64,000 bases of DNA from Gemmatimonadota bacterium. Its GTDB lineage: Bacteria > Gemmatimonadota > Gemmatimonadetes > Gemmatimonadales > Gemmatimonadaceae. Of the stretch, positions 48,546-60,616 are shown one piece after another. The notes beneath the pieces were generated by a model. It worked only from the letters and a program-made list of their open reading frames with translations. It was not told where the DNA came from and made no database searches. Position 1 is the first letter of the stretch. The number at the start of each line of letters is the position of its first letter. The stretch spans positions 19,002 through 83,001 of the forward strand of contig PMEM01000021.1 in assembly GCA_003155795.1 (NCBI GenBank). The letters are read 5' to 3'. A program made the translations under genes and the position numbers.

Positions 48546-49283
48546 ATGATTCCCATCGGAACGAACCTGCCGACTAGGCGTGCGCCATGGATGACGTACG
48601 CGATCATACTGTTGACGCTCGCGGTTTGGGTCGTCGTGCAGGGCGCCGGTGAGGACCCTGTGCTGCTGGCCACCACGGTTTGCAACTTCGGGATGGTGCC
48701 CGGGGAGCTCACGCACCTGGCTCCGCTGGGGCAAATGGTCCCGCTAGGCTACGGGATGGGGTGCGCGGTCGATCACAACGCGATCAACCTCGTGACGCCG
48801 CTCTTCTCGATTTTTCTTCACGGCAGCTGGATGCACATCCTCGGAAACATGCTTTTCCTTTGGGTATTTGGCCGTGACATCGAGGACACTATGGGTCATT
48901 TCAGCTACCTCGGCTTCTACCTGCTATGTGGGGTAGTTGCAGGGATGGCCCAGATCGCCTCAGCTCCGGCATCGCCGGTGCCGACGGTGGGCGCATCCGG
49001 AGCAATTTCAGGGATAATGGGGGCCTTCCTCCTGCTCTATCCCAATGTCCGTGTGAAGATGTTCTTCTTCATTATCCTCGTAAACATCCGGGCATGGATC
49101 GTCCTCATATACTGGTTTCTACTTCAGCTGTTTGAGGGGATAGCGACCGCTGGGACGATGGGCTCGCAGGTTTCCGGCGGCGTCGCGGTGTGGGCACATG
49201 TCGGCGGATTTGTGACCGGGATTCTTTTGATAAGCCGATTTACGTCGCGGCGCGTGCTGGCTGTGCCTGCTGTGAGACGCTAA
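48546..49283 (+). CDS. Rhomboid-family intramembrane serine protease
   Basis: 245 residues with six membrane segments. The conserved [18 protein letters not shown] loop is followed by the catalytic Ser in [11 protein letters not shown] and the His in [11 protein letters not shown]. The enzyme cleaves membrane proteins within the bilayer. It is divergent from dnaK. Confidence 0.93.
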   Translation: MIPIGTNLPTRRAPWMTYAIILLTLAVWVVVQGAGEDPVLLATTVCNFGMVPGELTHLAPLGQMVPLGYGMGCAVDHNAINLVTPLFSIFLHGSWMHILGNMLFLWVFGRDIEDTMGHFSYLGFYLLCGVVAGMAQIASAPASPVPTVGASGAISGIMGAFLLLYPNVRVKMFFFIILVNIRAWIVLIYWFLLQLFEGIATAGTMGSQVSGGVAVWAHVGGFVTGILLISRFTSRRVLAVPAVRR

Positions 49284-49367
49284 CTTCGTAAGTGTGCGCG
49301 GTTCGTCGCCGACGGTGACGGAAAAAGTCTGCGGCAAGTTCTGGAGCTATCCGATTCGGAGATAAGT

Positions 49368-49979
49368 GTGCGGCTGATTCCCCGCGACGAGCAGTTTTAC
49401 GACCTCTTTACGCAGCTCGCCGAGCGCCTGAGTCTGGCGGCGAGATTACTGCATCAGCTTTTCAGGGAACCGGAGCGGCATTCCGTACACATTCAGGCAA
49501 TAAAAGTCGCTGAGCACGAGGCCGACGATATCACGCGAGAGATTATCGACAGGCTGGATCGTACCTTCATTACGCCGTTCGACAGGGAAGATATACACCA
49601 GCTGGCATCTGCACTCGACGAAGTGGTCGATCTGCTTGATGGCGCGGCGCGGCGAGTAGAGATCTTCCGGATTACGACGGTGCACGAAGCGGCCGTGACA
49701 CTTTCGGAGGTGATGGTCCGCGCAGCTGCCGAGGTTGAGGACGCGGTCCGACATATGAAGGATCCCAAGATCGTCAACCTCAAGGCGCAGGAGCTCAAGA
49801 GGCTCGAAGAAGAGGGCGACGCCATCTATCACGAATCGATGGGCGCGCTTTTCGATGGTGCACTCGACGCGATCGAAGTGATCAAATGGAAGGAGCTGTA
49901 CGACAAGGTCGAGGATGCACTCGATCAGGCTGAGGATGTCGCGAACGTCCTGCAGTCGATTGCACTGAAGAACGGGTAG
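49368..49979 (+). CDS. PhoU-like DUF47 protein, Pit partner
   Basis: 203 all-helical residues with the DUF47 pattern (IKVAEHEADDITREIIDRL and KRLEEEGDAIYHESMGALF). Such proteins sit next to pit genes and are thought to regulate Pit-type phosphate transport. GTG start behind CGGAGA. pit begins three bases after the stop. Confidence 0.9.
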   Translation: MRLIPRDEQFYDLFTQLAERLSLAARLLHQLFREPERHSVHIQAIKVAEHEADDITREIIDRLDRTFITPFDREDIHQLASALDEVVDLLDGAARRVEIFRITTVHEAAVTLSEVMVRAAAEVEDAVRHMKDPKIVNLKAQELKRLEEEGDAIYHESMGALFDGALDAIEVIKWKELYDKVEDALDQAEDVANVLQSIALKNG

Positions 49980-49982
49980 CGG

Positions 49983-51020
49983 GTGATCGCTTACGTCGTC
50001 GCGATTATCATAGTCGCGTTCGTCTTCGATTTCAGCAATGGGTTCCACGATTCCGCCAATTCGATAGCGACCATTGTCGGAACTCGAGTGTTGAGTCCCG
50101 TAGCGGCGGTTGTCTGGGCTGCATCGTTCAACTTTCTCGCATTGTTCACGATCGGCACTGCGGTTGCAAAGACCGTTGGCAGCGGGATGATAGACGTCAG
50201 CATCGTCAATCCCAACGTGATTCTTGCCGCGTTGCTGGGGGCGGTTGCCTGGAACCTGATCACGTGGGCGTACGGTATTCCGTCGAGTTCATCGCACGCA
50301 CTGATCGGCGGCTACGCCGGCGCAGCGATCGCGCGATCAGGATGGGCTGCGATTTTGTGGGGTCGCAAATGGATCGAGACGCTTTCGTTCATCGTCATTT
50401 CCCCCATCGTCGGGCTTGTAGTTGGGCTCGCGCTGATGACGGCCATTTACTGGATCTTCAGACGAGTATATCCGGGAAAGGTCGACAGACTCTTTCGCGT
50501 GATGCAACTCGGCAGCTCCGCGCTGTTGTCGCTGGCGCACGGTGGCAACGATGCGCAGAAGACAATGGGGATCATCGTTGGGTTGCTTGTGTCCGTTCAG
50601 TCGGTCACGGCTCACCAGACCGGTCTGCTACGCCATCTCCATGTCAATAACGCCAACGGAGTACCGTTCTGGGTCGAAGTTACGGCGTACACCGCGATGT
50701 CGCTCGGAACGCTGTTCGGTGGCTGGCGGATAGTTGCGACTATGGGTCGGAGGATCACGAAGCTGCGTCCCGTGGGCGGATTTGCGGCCGAAACCGCCGG
50801 AGCGATCGCAATTCTGGGTGCGACGACACTCGGAATTCCAGTTAGCACGACGCACACGATTGCCGGTGCGATTGTCGGTGTCGGCGCGACTACGCGGCTG
50901 TCGGCTGTGCGATGGGGTCTCGCTCGAAGAATCGTCTGGGCGTGGATCGTGACGATTCCGGCGGCTGGCATAATGGCTGCACTGGTTTACTGGCTACTGG
51001 CTTCGATCGTCAAAATCTAA
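49983..51020 (+). CDS. pit: Low-affinity inorganic phosphate transporter (Pit)
   Basis: 345 residues with about ten membrane segments. The two PiT repeats carry the signature DFSNGFHDSANSIATIVGT near the start and SLAHGGNDAQKTMG near residue 185, and the closing GIPVSTTHTIAGAIVG motif. It brings in metal-phosphate with protons or sodium. GTG start. The ppk ATG follows its TAA with no gap. Confidence 0.93.
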   Translation: MIAYVVAIIIVAFVFDFSNGFHDSANSIATIVGTRVLSPVAAVVWAASFNFLALFTIGTAVAKTVGSGMIDVSIVNPNVILAALLGAVAWNLITWAYGIPSSSSHALIGGYAGAAIARSGWAAILWGRKWIETLSFIVISPIVGLVVGLALMTAIYWIFRRVYPGKVDRLFRVMQLGSSALLSLAHGGNDAQKTMGIIVGLLVSVQSVTAHQTGLLRHLHVNNANGVPFWVEVTAYTAMSLGTLFGGWRIVATMGRRITKLRPVGGFAAETAGAIAILGATTLGIPVSTTHTIAGAIVGVGATTRLSAVRWGLARRIVWAWIVTIPAAGIMAALVYWLLASIVKI

Positions 51021-53162
<2,142 letters not shown>

Positions 53163-53178
53163 ACGCCTGGTCCCGGTT

Positions 53179-54045
53179 TCAGGCCCCGATCGGATGCCAC
53201 ACAGTCTTGAAGTCAATAAAATTCCGAATCTCGTAAACGCTTTCGTTGAATTCGGAAGACCAGTTGATATCGGGCTGGCGCACCTTGACTCGCTTGACGC
53301 TGTCCGCCGCGCCGCGTCGCAGCGCGGTTGCGTCGTCGCCTGTCGCGACGGCATCGATCCCGCGAATGTGGGCATGCGTCGCGAACGTTGGAATCAGTTC
53401 CTTCCGGTAGCCAGTGAGGATGTTCACCACACCGCCCGGAAGATCTGACGTCGCAAGCATCTCGCCGAGTGTAATGGCGGGGTAGGGTGCTGACTCCGAA
53501 GCGAGCGCGACGACTGTGTTGCCGCTCACGATCGCCGCGGCGGCCTGTGTAAGGAGTCCAAGTAGCGGTGCCGAATCCGAGGCGATGATTCCGACGACAC
53601 CAATCGGCTCGGTCAGCGTGAAGTTGAAGAATGGTGCCGCAACGGGGTTGGCACTTCCAAGTACCTGTTCGTACTTGTCTGCCCATCCGGCGTAGTGCAC
53701 GAGTCGATCCACTGTTTCGGCAACTTCCTGCTCAGCGGCAGATGTCCAGGCCGGCGCGAACTGGCGCAGAACCCCCGTCATCTCGTCAGCGCGTGCTTCA
53801 AGCATCTCCGCGAGACGGTAGATGATCTGGCCGCGATTGTAGGGGGTCCGCCTGGACCATCCCGGTACTGCCTTTGCTGCAGCTTCGACTGCGTTGCGCA
53901 GATCCTTCCGTGTGCACTGCGGGACATTCGCCACGAACTGACCACCGCTATCGTAAACGGGGAATGTGCGCCCGCTCTCGGATCGAATGAATGCGCCGCC
54001 GACGTACACCTTTGGCGTCTTGATTACCGGAATGCGCTCGCTCAT
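53179..54045 (-). CDS. Half-length aldehyde dehydrogenase-like protein, no catalytic Cys (ALDH16 C-domain-like)
   Basis: 288 residues from the ATG at 54045, which overlaps the upstream ALDH stop as ATGA; the frame extends 58 codons further but that part has no ALDH character. It has the ALDH cofactor-domain pattern (VYVGGAFIRSESGRTFPVYD, NFTLTEPIGVVGIIASDSAPLLGL, SGNTVVALASE, LPGGVVNILTG) but ends where the catalytic domain should begin, with no FxxxGxxC segment. Such an incomplete second domain is the hallmark of ALDH16. Probably a structural partner of the full-length enzyme. Confidence 0.82.
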   Translation of the reverse strand: MSERIPVIKTPKVYVGGAFIRSESGRTFPVYDSGGQFVANVPQCTRKDLRNAVEAAAKAVPGWSRRTPYNRGQIIYRLAEMLEARADEMTGVLRQFAPAWTSAAEQEVAETVDRLVHYAGWADKYEQVLGSANPVAAPFFNFTLTEPIGVVGIIASDSAPLLGLLTQAAAAIVSGNTVVALASESAPYPAITLGEMLATSDLPGGVVNILTGYRKELIPTFATHAHIRGIDAVATGDDATALRRGAADSVKRVKVRQPDINWSSEFNESVYEIRNFIDFKTVWHPIGA

Positions 54046-55574
54046 GAGAGATCCACGTAATCGAGCAGTCCCTGCCGGCCGCCTTCGCGTCCGAAACCTG
54101 ATTCCTTGTAGCCGCCAAATGGTGACGCGGGGTCGAATTTGTTGAACGTATTGGCCCACACGACGCCCGCCTTCAACTCGGCCGCCATGCGAAGTATTCG
54201 CGAACCCTTGTCGGTCCACACGCCGGCTGACAGGCCGTACATCGTGTTATTCGCCTTCTCGATCGCTTCGTCCATCGTGCGAAAGGTGAGTATGCTGAGC
54301 ACGGGCCCAAAGATCTCCTCGCGTGCGATCCGATGGCTCTGTGTCACTTCCGTGAACAAGGTCGGGCGATAGAAGAAACCGCGCGACGGAAGCGCGCACG
54401 ATGGCTGATACAACTTCGCGCCTTCAGCGACGCCACTCTCGACCAGCTCGCATATCCTGTCGAGCTGCTCGCGCGAATTGATCGCCCCGATGTCTGTATT
54501 CTTGTCGAGCGGATTGCCGACGCGCAAGGTCTCCATCCGCTGCTGCAGTTTGTTGATGAACGATTCTGCGATCGATTCCTGAACCAGGAGCCGACTCCCT
54601 GCGCAGCAGACATGTCCCTGATTAAAGAAGATGCCGTGCACGACGCCCTCAACAGCCTGGTCGATCGGTGAATCCTCGAAGACCACATTTGCGGCCTTTC
54701 CACCGAGCTCCATCGTCATCCGTGTGCCGCGCTCGGCGAGCTGCCGCATGATGAGCTTGCCGACGTCGGTGGATCCGGTGAAGGCAATCTTGCGCGCAGC
54801 AGGGTGTCCCGTGAGTGCGGCGCCCGTCTCACCGCCGCCTGTGACAATATTGACGACACCATCCGGCAGCCCGGCTTCCTGCAGCAGTTCCGCGAACTTC
54901 ATTGCAGTCGCCGACGTCGTCTCGGCAGGCTTGATAACAACGCAATTCCCGGCGGCAATCGCAGGCGCAATCTTCCACGCAAGCATCAGCAGGGGGAAGT
55001 TCCACGGGATGACCTGGCCTACCACCCCAATCGGCTGCACAGTGCGACCAGGCGCGACATAGGCGAGCTTGTCTGCCCATCCGGCGTGATAGAAGAAGTG
55101 CGCCGCCGCCATCGGCACGTCAAAGTCGCGTGATTCCTTTATCGGCTTGCCACCATCGATGGATTCCGCGACCGCAAACTCGCGTGCTCGATCCTGGAGG
55201 AGACGTGCGATGCGATATACGTACTTCCCTCGCTCGCGACCCGGCATCGTCCGCCACACGGTCTCGTATGCCATCTGTGCCGCGACATACGCAGAATCCA
55301 CATCGGCAGCGCTCGCAACCGCGATTTCGGTGACGGTTTCTTCGGTCGCCGGATTGATCGACGCAAAGTATTCGCCCGCCTGCGGCGCAACGAAGCGACC
55401 ACCGATGAAAAGATCGTATCGCGAGCGAATCCGCGGGTCAGCGGTCTCTGGTGCCGGATCGTATTCCCACAGATCGCCAAAGATCAGCTCCGGCACACTC
55501 AGTTTGTGGCCGTGCTTCTTCTTCTCGTCTTTCGATCCGGAGTCCTTGTCAGATGGATCAAGTGTGACGGCCAT
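54042..55574 (-). CDS. Aldehyde dehydrogenase, full catalytic (ALDH16 N-domain-like)
   Basis: 510 residues from the ATG at 55574, two bases after deoC. A polar Lys/Asp-rich N-terminal stretch precedes the fold. Motifs: IPWNFPLLMLAWKIAPAIAAGN, FTGSTDVGK, catalytic Glu in MELGGKAANVVF and catalytic Cys in FFNQGHVCCAGSRL. The deoC context suggests oxidation of the acetaldehyde released by DeoC. With the following half-gene it adds up to about 800 residues, the length of ALDH16. Confidence 0.9.
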   Translation of the reverse strand: MAVTLDPSDKDSGSKDEKKKHGHKLSVPELIFGDLWEYDPAPETADPRIRSRYDLFIGGRFVAPQAGEYFASINPATEETVTEIAVASAADVDSAYVAAQMAYETVWRTMPGRERGKYVYRIARLLQDRAREFAVAESIDGGKPIKESRDFDVPMAAAHFFYHAGWADKLAYVAPGRTVQPIGVVGQVIPWNFPLLMLAWKIAPAIAAGNCVVIKPAETTSATAMKFAELLQEAGLPDGVVNIVTGGGETGAALTGHPAARKIAFTGSTDVGKLIMRQLAERGTRMTMELGGKAANVVFEDSPIDQAVEGVVHGIFFNQGHVCCAGSRLLVQESIAESFINKLQQRMETLRVGNPLDKNTDIGAINSREQLDRICELVESGVAEGAKLYQPSCALPSRGFFYRPTLFTEVTQSHRIAREEIFGPVLSILTFRTMDEAIEKANNTMYGLSAGVWTDKGSRILRMAAELKAGVVWANTFNKFDPASPFGGYKESGFGREGGRQGLLDYVDLS

Positions 55575-55576
55575 TT

Positions 55577-56494
55577 CTAATAGCTCCCCGCGGCTTCGGA
55601 GAAGTAGTATGGCGCCTGGTACGCGCCACTCTTCTCCTTGTGAATCTGACGAAGCAGATCGTTCAGCAACGAGCTTGCACCAAATCGATAGCGCGATGAA
55701 TTGAGCCACGCATCACCGAGTGTTTCCTTGACAGCAACCAGATAGTGTAATGCCTGCTTGGCTGTCCTGATTCCGCCAGCTGGTTTCATTCCAATCGGGA
55801 TGCCAGTGTCCAGGTAGAAATCGCGAATCGCTTCAAGCATTACCTGCGTATTGGCGAGCGTCGCGCTTCCACTTGCCTTTCCAGTGCTGGTCTTGATGAA
55901 GTCGCCAGGACGTAGCACCTGCATCGCCATGAACGAAGCGGCGCGGATGTTGTCGTACGTCTCGAGCTCGGACACTTCAAGAATTACCTTGAGCGTAGCA
56001 TCGCCGGTCGCCTCGACAACTGCCGCGATCTCATCCTGCACTGCATCGTATTCGCCAGCCAGGAACAGTCCGCGATTGATCACCATGTCGATCTCGTCGG
56101 CTCCGGCGTTGACCGCGTACTTTACTTCCTGCAGCCGGACCTTGAGCGAAGACTGTCCCGACGGGAAAGCGGTCGCGACAGATGCGATCTTGATCGGTGA
56201 ATCCGCGAGAAGCTTGCGCGCTTCCTTGATGAGCGATGGATAAATGCAGATCGCCGCAACTGGTGGAATACTGCTGTCATCGCTCGGCTGGCGCGCTTTC
56301 TGGCAAAGCGATGCCACCTTGCCGGGAGTATCCTTGCCTTCGAGCGTTGTGAGATCGACCATCGAAACGGCGGTATTCAGGCCCCAGAGCTTGGACTGCT
56401 TCTTGATGCTGCGGGTCGTGAACTTGGCCACCCGCTCCTCGATTCCGACTCGGTCAACCGTGCCGAAATCCTCGACTTTAGAATGCTTGGACAC
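55577..56494 (-). CDS. deoC: Deoxyribose-phosphate aldolase
   Basis: About 305 residues from the GTG at 56494, chosen because the 15 residues before it look unrelated; the frame opens at 56539. Core motifs: the active-site Lys in DFIKTSTGKA, the second Lys in IGMKPAGGIRT, and DEIDMVINRG with the Asp. It splits deoxyribose-5-phosphate to glyceraldehyde-3-phosphate and acetaldehyde. First gene of the operon with the ALDH pair. Confidence 0.92.
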   Translation of the reverse strand: MSKHSKVEDFGTVDRVGIEERVAKFTTRSIKKQSKLWGLNTAVSMVDLTTLEGKDTPGKVASLCQKARQPSDDSSIPPVAAICIYPSLIKEARKLLADSPIKIASVATAFPSGQSSLKVRLQEVKYAVNAGADEIDMVINRGLFLAGEYDAVQDEIAAVVEATGDATLKVILEVSELETYDNIRAASFMAMQVLRPGDFIKTSTGKASGSATLANTQVMLEAIRDFYLDTGIPIGMKPAGGIRTAKQALHYLVAVKETLGDAWLNSSRYRFGASSLLNDLLRQIHKEKSGAYQAPYYFSEAAGSY

Positions 56495-56558
56495 AACAGT
56501 AATATATGACCTCTCCCAGGCCGAGGTCCTGCGGAACACGGGCCGGGGGGCGCTCTAT

Positions 56559-58151
56559 TCATGCCGCCTCGATGTGCACCGGGACGCCGAGCGTCGCTTC
56601 GAGGAGGTCGGCTTTTCGAGACGCTCCCCACAATTCGAGCCGCAAGTCATAAGCGTACGCGGCGGGAGTGGCCTTGATCCGGAGCTCCGACCGCGTGAGT
56701 TCGATCGCGATGTCCTCGACGGCGCCGGCGTGGCCACGATCGAGGCCGTCGGCGACGCGAAAGATCGCTGCGAGTCTTTTAATTCGTCGCCGAAGTTGAC
56801 GATCGAGTGCCGCGTAGCCGCGATGTGACGATCTCGGGACCGATCCGCGGTGGTATCGCGCGACGTTCGCGACCATCACGCGCTCGGTCGGCGTCATACC
56901 GAGCAGCTCGGCATGAAGGATCAGGTGATAGGAATGCTTGTGGTGCGCTTCGAAGTTTATGTGATAACCGATGTCATGAAGCAGCGCCGCGTCAGCCAGC
57001 ACCCTGCGATCGTCTGGTTCTAGCTCGAGTCGTTCAGAAAGCGCGTCAAATATCTTGAGGGCGATGCGCTGCACTTGTTGCGCATGCGGCGCTTCGTAAT
57101 GACATCGCTCGGCGAGTTGCAACACCGATCGAATCCTCGCCTCGCCAGCATCGGCAACCGCCGGGGTCACGCGTGCGGCTTCCAGGAGCAGGCCTTCGCG
57201 GATTCCGAATGCCGATACTACCATCTCTCTCGCCTCAATGCGCGCCAAGACTTCAGCCGCCACGGCGAGGCCCGCCACGATTATGTCTGCACGCGCTGGC
57301 GATAGTCCCGGGACCGCCTGTCGCTCCGAAGCAGACATGCCCTGAAGCAAGTCGAGTACAAGCTCCAGCTCTGCGCGAGTAACGAGCGCGCCGTGCACAC
57401 CCGGCCCGCGAGGCATTCCCTGACGAGCCAGTATTATTCTGGCGAGGTTGGTGAATGTCCCTCCCGATCCAAACAGTCGCGCTCCATGCCAGTCACGCCG
57501 CGACACCGATGCGCGGAGTTCCTTGCGCGCGAATTTGCGCAGTGCCTGCAACTCCTTGTGGCCGCGATTCTTTCCAAAGAACCGTTCGGTCATGCGGATT
57601 GCACCGAGCGGGAAGGAAAGCAGCCCGTCGAGAAGACCATCTGCGCTGAGGGCGAGCTCGAGCGAGCCACCGCCAATATCCATGACTACTGCTCTACCAG
57701 TAGCCAGGTCGAAGTGAGCTAGCGCACTGCGATAGGCCAGCATCGCTTCTTCATCGCCGTCTAGAATGCGGACTGTAATTCCAGCTGTATCGCGCACTGC
57801 GGCAATGAACTCGGGCCCGTTCTCTGCGTCCCGGACGGCACTCGTCGCCACGGCTTCGGTCCGCACGGCGCCGAGCTGACGGGTGAGCACCGACATCCTG
57901 AGGAGGGCTGCGAGGGCGTTGCGCACTGCCGATTCACTTAGCCGGCCCGTCTCGTCGACTCCCTCGCCGAGGCGCGGGGCTGCTTTCATCTCGTCAAGGA
58001 CGCGGATACTTCCATCGCGTGAAACGTCGGCGACGATCTGACGGATGGAGTTTGATCCGATGCTGATGGCTGCAATGCGGACCTCGTCATCCCGCGGAGG
58101 CGGTCTCCGTGGGTGGAGAGCAGGATCGAATTGGTCGGACTCTTCGGTCAT
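56559..58151 (-). CDS. ppx: Ppx/GppA exopolyphosphatase with C-terminal HD domain
   Basis: 530 residues. The N-terminal ASKHA fold has AISIGSNSIRQIV, the catalytic-Glu region TEAVATSAVRDAENGPEF and VVMDIGGGSLELAL. The C-terminal half is an HD-type helical domain (ALLHDIGYHINFEAHHKHSYHLI). It releases phosphate from polyphosphate or hydrolyses pppGpp. The first loop reads I-S-I-G-S-N-S, where most family members have an Asp in place of the first Ser. It starts beyond the pst operon terminator, 64 bases upstream of deoC. Confidence 0.9.
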   Translation of the reverse strand: MTEESDQFDPALHPRRPPPRDDEVRIAAISIGSNSIRQIVADVSRDGSIRVLDEMKAAPRLGEGVDETGRLSESAVRNALAALLRMSVLTRQLGAVRTEAVATSAVRDAENGPEFIAAVRDTAGITVRILDGDEEAMLAYRSALAHFDLATGRAVVMDIGGGSLELALSADGLLDGLLSFPLGAIRMTERFFGKNRGHKELQALRKFARKELRASVSRRDWHGARLFGSGGTFTNLARIILARQGMPRGPGVHGALVTRAELELVLDLLQGMSASERQAVPGLSPARADIIVAGLAVAAEVLARIEAREMVVSAFGIREGLLLEAARVTPAVADAGEARIRSVLQLAERCHYEAPHAQQVQRIALKIFDALSERLELEPDDRRVLADAALLHDIGYHINFEAHHKHSYHLILHAELLGMTPTERVMVANVARYHRGSVPRSSHRGYAALDRQLRRRIKRLAAIFRVADGLDRGHAGAVEDIAIELTRSELRIKATPAAYAYDLRLELWGASRKADLLEATLGVPVHIEAA

Positions 58152-58164
58152 ACTCCAAATGTAT

Positions 58165-58204
58165 CCCGCCAGCGGCCGGGCGACCCCGGGCGGCCGCTGG
58201 CGGG
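58165..58204 (-). terminator. Strong hairpin after phoU
   Basis: Perfect 13-base GC-rich stem (58165-58177 with 58192-58204), ten bases after the phoU stop and 13 bases before the ppx start codon. The U-tract is poor, so readthrough into ppx is possible. Confidence 0.7.
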
Positions 58205-58214
58205 TCGCGCCGCG

Positions 58215-58904
58215 TCAGTCCTCGAAGTGGTGCTTGATCTGCTTTCCTTCGGCCAGAAAGACGGCGTCCTCGCCGATGTTGGTCGCGAGATCTGCGACAC
58301 GCTCGAGGTTTCGGCTGACAAGCAGTAGCTCGAGCGCCGGTGTTATAACTCGCGGGTCTTCCATCATGTGCGTAAGGAGGATACGGAACACGGAATTGTG
58401 AAGCGCGTCAACCGCGTCGTCGGCCTTGCAGACATCTCGGCCGAGCCCGCCGTCGCCGCGTAGAAATGCGTCGAGCGCGTCGCCGAGCATCAGGCGTGCG
58501 CGTCTCGCCATGTCTTCGATTTCGGGACCCGGAAGGAGCGAGGCGCGCTGTGCGATCAAACGCTGCGCGGATTGCGCGATGTTCACGGCGTGATCGCCGA
58601 TTCGCTCAAGATTGCTCGATACCTTGATCGCGCCAACGATGAAGCGGAGGTCTCTCGCCATCGGCTGCTGAAGTGCGAGCAAGCCCACGGCCCGCTGCTC
58701 AATCTCAACTTCGAGATCGTTCAACTCTCTGTCGCCAGCGATGACCATCTCCGCGATTCCTTCATCGCCGTGAAGCAGTGCGTCGACGCCTTGCTCCACG
58801 AGTTCCTCGGCGCGAGTGGACATCGTGAGCAGCCGACTTTTCAGCTCCTCAATCTGATCGTGAAAATGGCGAAACGCGTTCGGTGCGTCGTGGGCGGCGG
58901 TCAT
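58215..58904 (-). CDS. phoU: Phosphate transport regulator PhoU
   Basis: 229 residues, two PhoU three-helix repeats. The metal-binding sequences are seen in the [13 protein letters not shown] and [21 protein letters not shown] repeats. PhoU links Pst activity to control of the Pho regulon. ATG overlaps the pstB stop by ATGA; last gene of the operon. Confidence 0.95.
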   Translation of the reverse strand: MTAAHDAPNAFRHFHDQIEELKSRLLTMSTRAEELVEQGVDALLHGDEGIAEMVIAGDRELNDLEVEIEQRAVGLLALQQPMARDLRFIVGAIKVSSNLERIGDHAVNIAQSAQRLIAQRASLLPGPEIEDMARRARLMLGDALDAFLRGDGGLGRDVCKADDAVDALHNSVFRILLTHMMEDPRVITPALELLLVSRNLERVADLATNIGEDAVFLAEGKQIKHHFED

Positions 58905-59704
58905 CCGAATCTCCCGGTGATGTATGCTTCCGTACGGTCCTCTCGCGGGCGCGTGAAGATGCGATCGGTCGTGTCAGCTTCGACCAGCTTTCCGAGGAAG
59001 AAGAATGCGGTACGGTCAGAAATCCGCGCCGCCTGTTGCAGATTGTGTGTGACGATCACAATGGTGAGTTGTGATTTCAACTCATACAGGAGTGCTTCGA
59101 TCTTCTGCGTGGCAATCGGGTCGAGTGCGCTGGCGGGCTCGTCGAGCAATAGTACTTCTGGTTGGTTGGCGAGTGCGCGTGCGATACAGAGTCGCTGCTG
59201 TTGGCCTCCGGACAGTCCGAGTGCGCTCGTCCTCAGCCTCCCGCGCACCTCGTCCCACAGTGCCGCTCGACGTAAGGCGTCTTCGGCAATCGCATCGAGC
59301 TCGGATCTGGAACGGACGCCGTTGATGCGAGGGCCGTAAACAACGTTGTCATATATCGAAGTCGGGAACGGGTTCCACCGTTGGAATACCATTCCGACAC
59401 GCTGACGCAGTGCGACAATGTCGGTGCCCTTCGAGTAAACGTCGTCGTTATCCAGCAGAATCTCACCCGAGTGTCGCGTGCCTGGAATTGTATCGTTCAG
59501 GCGATTGATCGACCGCAGGAAAGTTGACTTGCCACAGCCCGATGGACCGATGAGGGCGGTCACCGCTCGGGGCTCGATAGCGAGTGACACGTCAAAAAGC
59601 GCCTGCTTCTTTCCGTAGAAGAATGAGAAGTCGCACGCTTCGATTGCGCCGGTCGGCAACAGAACGGGTTCGGACGCCGTCGGACGTGACTCAATCGCCG
59701 TCAT
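58901..59704 (-). CDS. pstB: Phosphate ABC transporter ATP-binding protein
   Basis: 267 residues. Walker [21 protein letters not shown]-loop [12 protein letters not shown], signature [19 protein letters not shown], Walker [13 protein letters not shown], and the PstB end [10 protein letters not shown]. Overlaps both neighbours by ATGA. Confidence 0.95.
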   Translation of the reverse strand: MTAIESRPTASEPVLLPTGAIEACDFSFFYGKKQALFDVSLAIEPRAVTALIGPSGCGKSTFLRSINRLNDTIPGTRHSGEILLDNDDVYSKGTDIVALRQRVGMVFQRWNPFPTSIYDNVVYGPRINGVRSRSELDAIAEDALRRAALWDEVRGRLRTSALGLSGGQQQRLCIARALANQPEVLLLDEPASALDPIATQKIEALLYELKSQLTIVIVTHNLQQAARISDRTAFFFLGKLVEADTTDRIFTRPREDRTEAYITGRFG

Positions 59705-60612
59705 CCGAACCTTCCAGTGATGTATGCTTCGGTGCGCGCATCTTGCGGTGTCGTGAATAGAGCGTTGGTCGGTGCGACTTCGATCAGAGAGCCATTGAGC
59801 ATGAAAGCGGTGCGATCGGACACGCGAGCGGCCTGTTGCATGTTGTGTGTTACCATGACGATTGTCATCGTGCTGCGCAGGTCATAAACGAGTTCCTCTA
59901 CCTTCTGAGTGCTTGCCGGGTCCAGCGACGCAGTTGGCTCGTCCAGTAGCAGCACCCTGGGCTTGGTTGCGAGGGCACGCGCAATGCAGAGACGTTGTTG
60001 CTGTCCTCCGGATATTGCCACGGCACTCGTGCGAAGCCGGTCCTTTACTTCTGCCCACAAGCCGGCACGCTGCAAGGCATCCTCGACGATGTCATCGGTA
60101 TCACGTCGTGACGGCATTTTCCCTTCGCGCACGCGAAGTCCCGCGGCGACGTTGTCGCGGATCGACATTGTTGGAAAGGGAGTCGGCCGCTGAAATACCA
60201 TTCCAATGTGTCTTCGGACTGCTATTGCGCTCGTGCCGTCACCATAGATCGGAATTCCATCGAGCAGGACGCTGCCGGTTACGCGGGCGCCGCTCACGGT
60301 TTCGTGCATGCGATTAAAACTTCGAAGCAGCGTGGACTTGCCGCAGCCGGACGGCCCAATGATCGCCGTCACCCGACAAGTTTCCATCGAGAGATCAACA
60401 TCGCGAACAGCCGCGATGTCGCCGAAGAAAGCGCTAAGCCTCTGTGCGGCCAGACATACAGTCGCAACTGATTCAGCCGCCCTTGTCGCACGGGCCGCGG
60501 GCTGGAAAAGCAGGCGTGGAACGACAGTCGCGCGTCTGGCTGCGTCGTCGACAGATTCTGGTTGCAGCGATAGGGAGTCAACAGGCGATTCATTCAGCAT
60601 CGAGATTTCCAT
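59701..60612 (-). CDS. pstB: Second phosphate ABC transporter ATP-binding protein
   Basis: About 303 residues from the ATG at 60612. Same layout as the next gene ([48 protein letters not shown], ending [10 protein letters not shown]) but with an extra 60-residue N-terminal stretch rich in Ala and Arg. No Shine-Dalgarno is visible. It lies between pstA and the first-described pstB. Confidence 0.92.
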   Translation of the reverse strand: MEISMLNESPVDSLSLQPESVDDAARRATVVPRLLFQPAARATRAAESVATVCLAAQRLSAFFGDIAAVRDVDLSMETCRVTAIIGPSGCGKSTLLRSFNRMHETVSGARVTGSVLLDGIPIYGDGTSAIAVRRHIGMVFQRPTPFPTMSIRDNVAAGLRVREGKMPSRRDTDDIVEDALQRAGLWAEVKDRLRTSAVAISGGQQQRLCIARALATKPRVLLLDEPTASLDPASTQKVEELVYDLRSTMTIVMVTHNMQQAARVSDRTAFMLNGSLIEVAPTNALFTTPQDARTEAYITGRFG

Positions 60613-60616
60613 GGTG

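Noticed and set aside
48447-48734. 96-codon extension of dnaK
   Set aside because: Overlaps the divergent rhomboid gene and has no Hsp70 similarity; [15 protein letters not shown] is the normal start.
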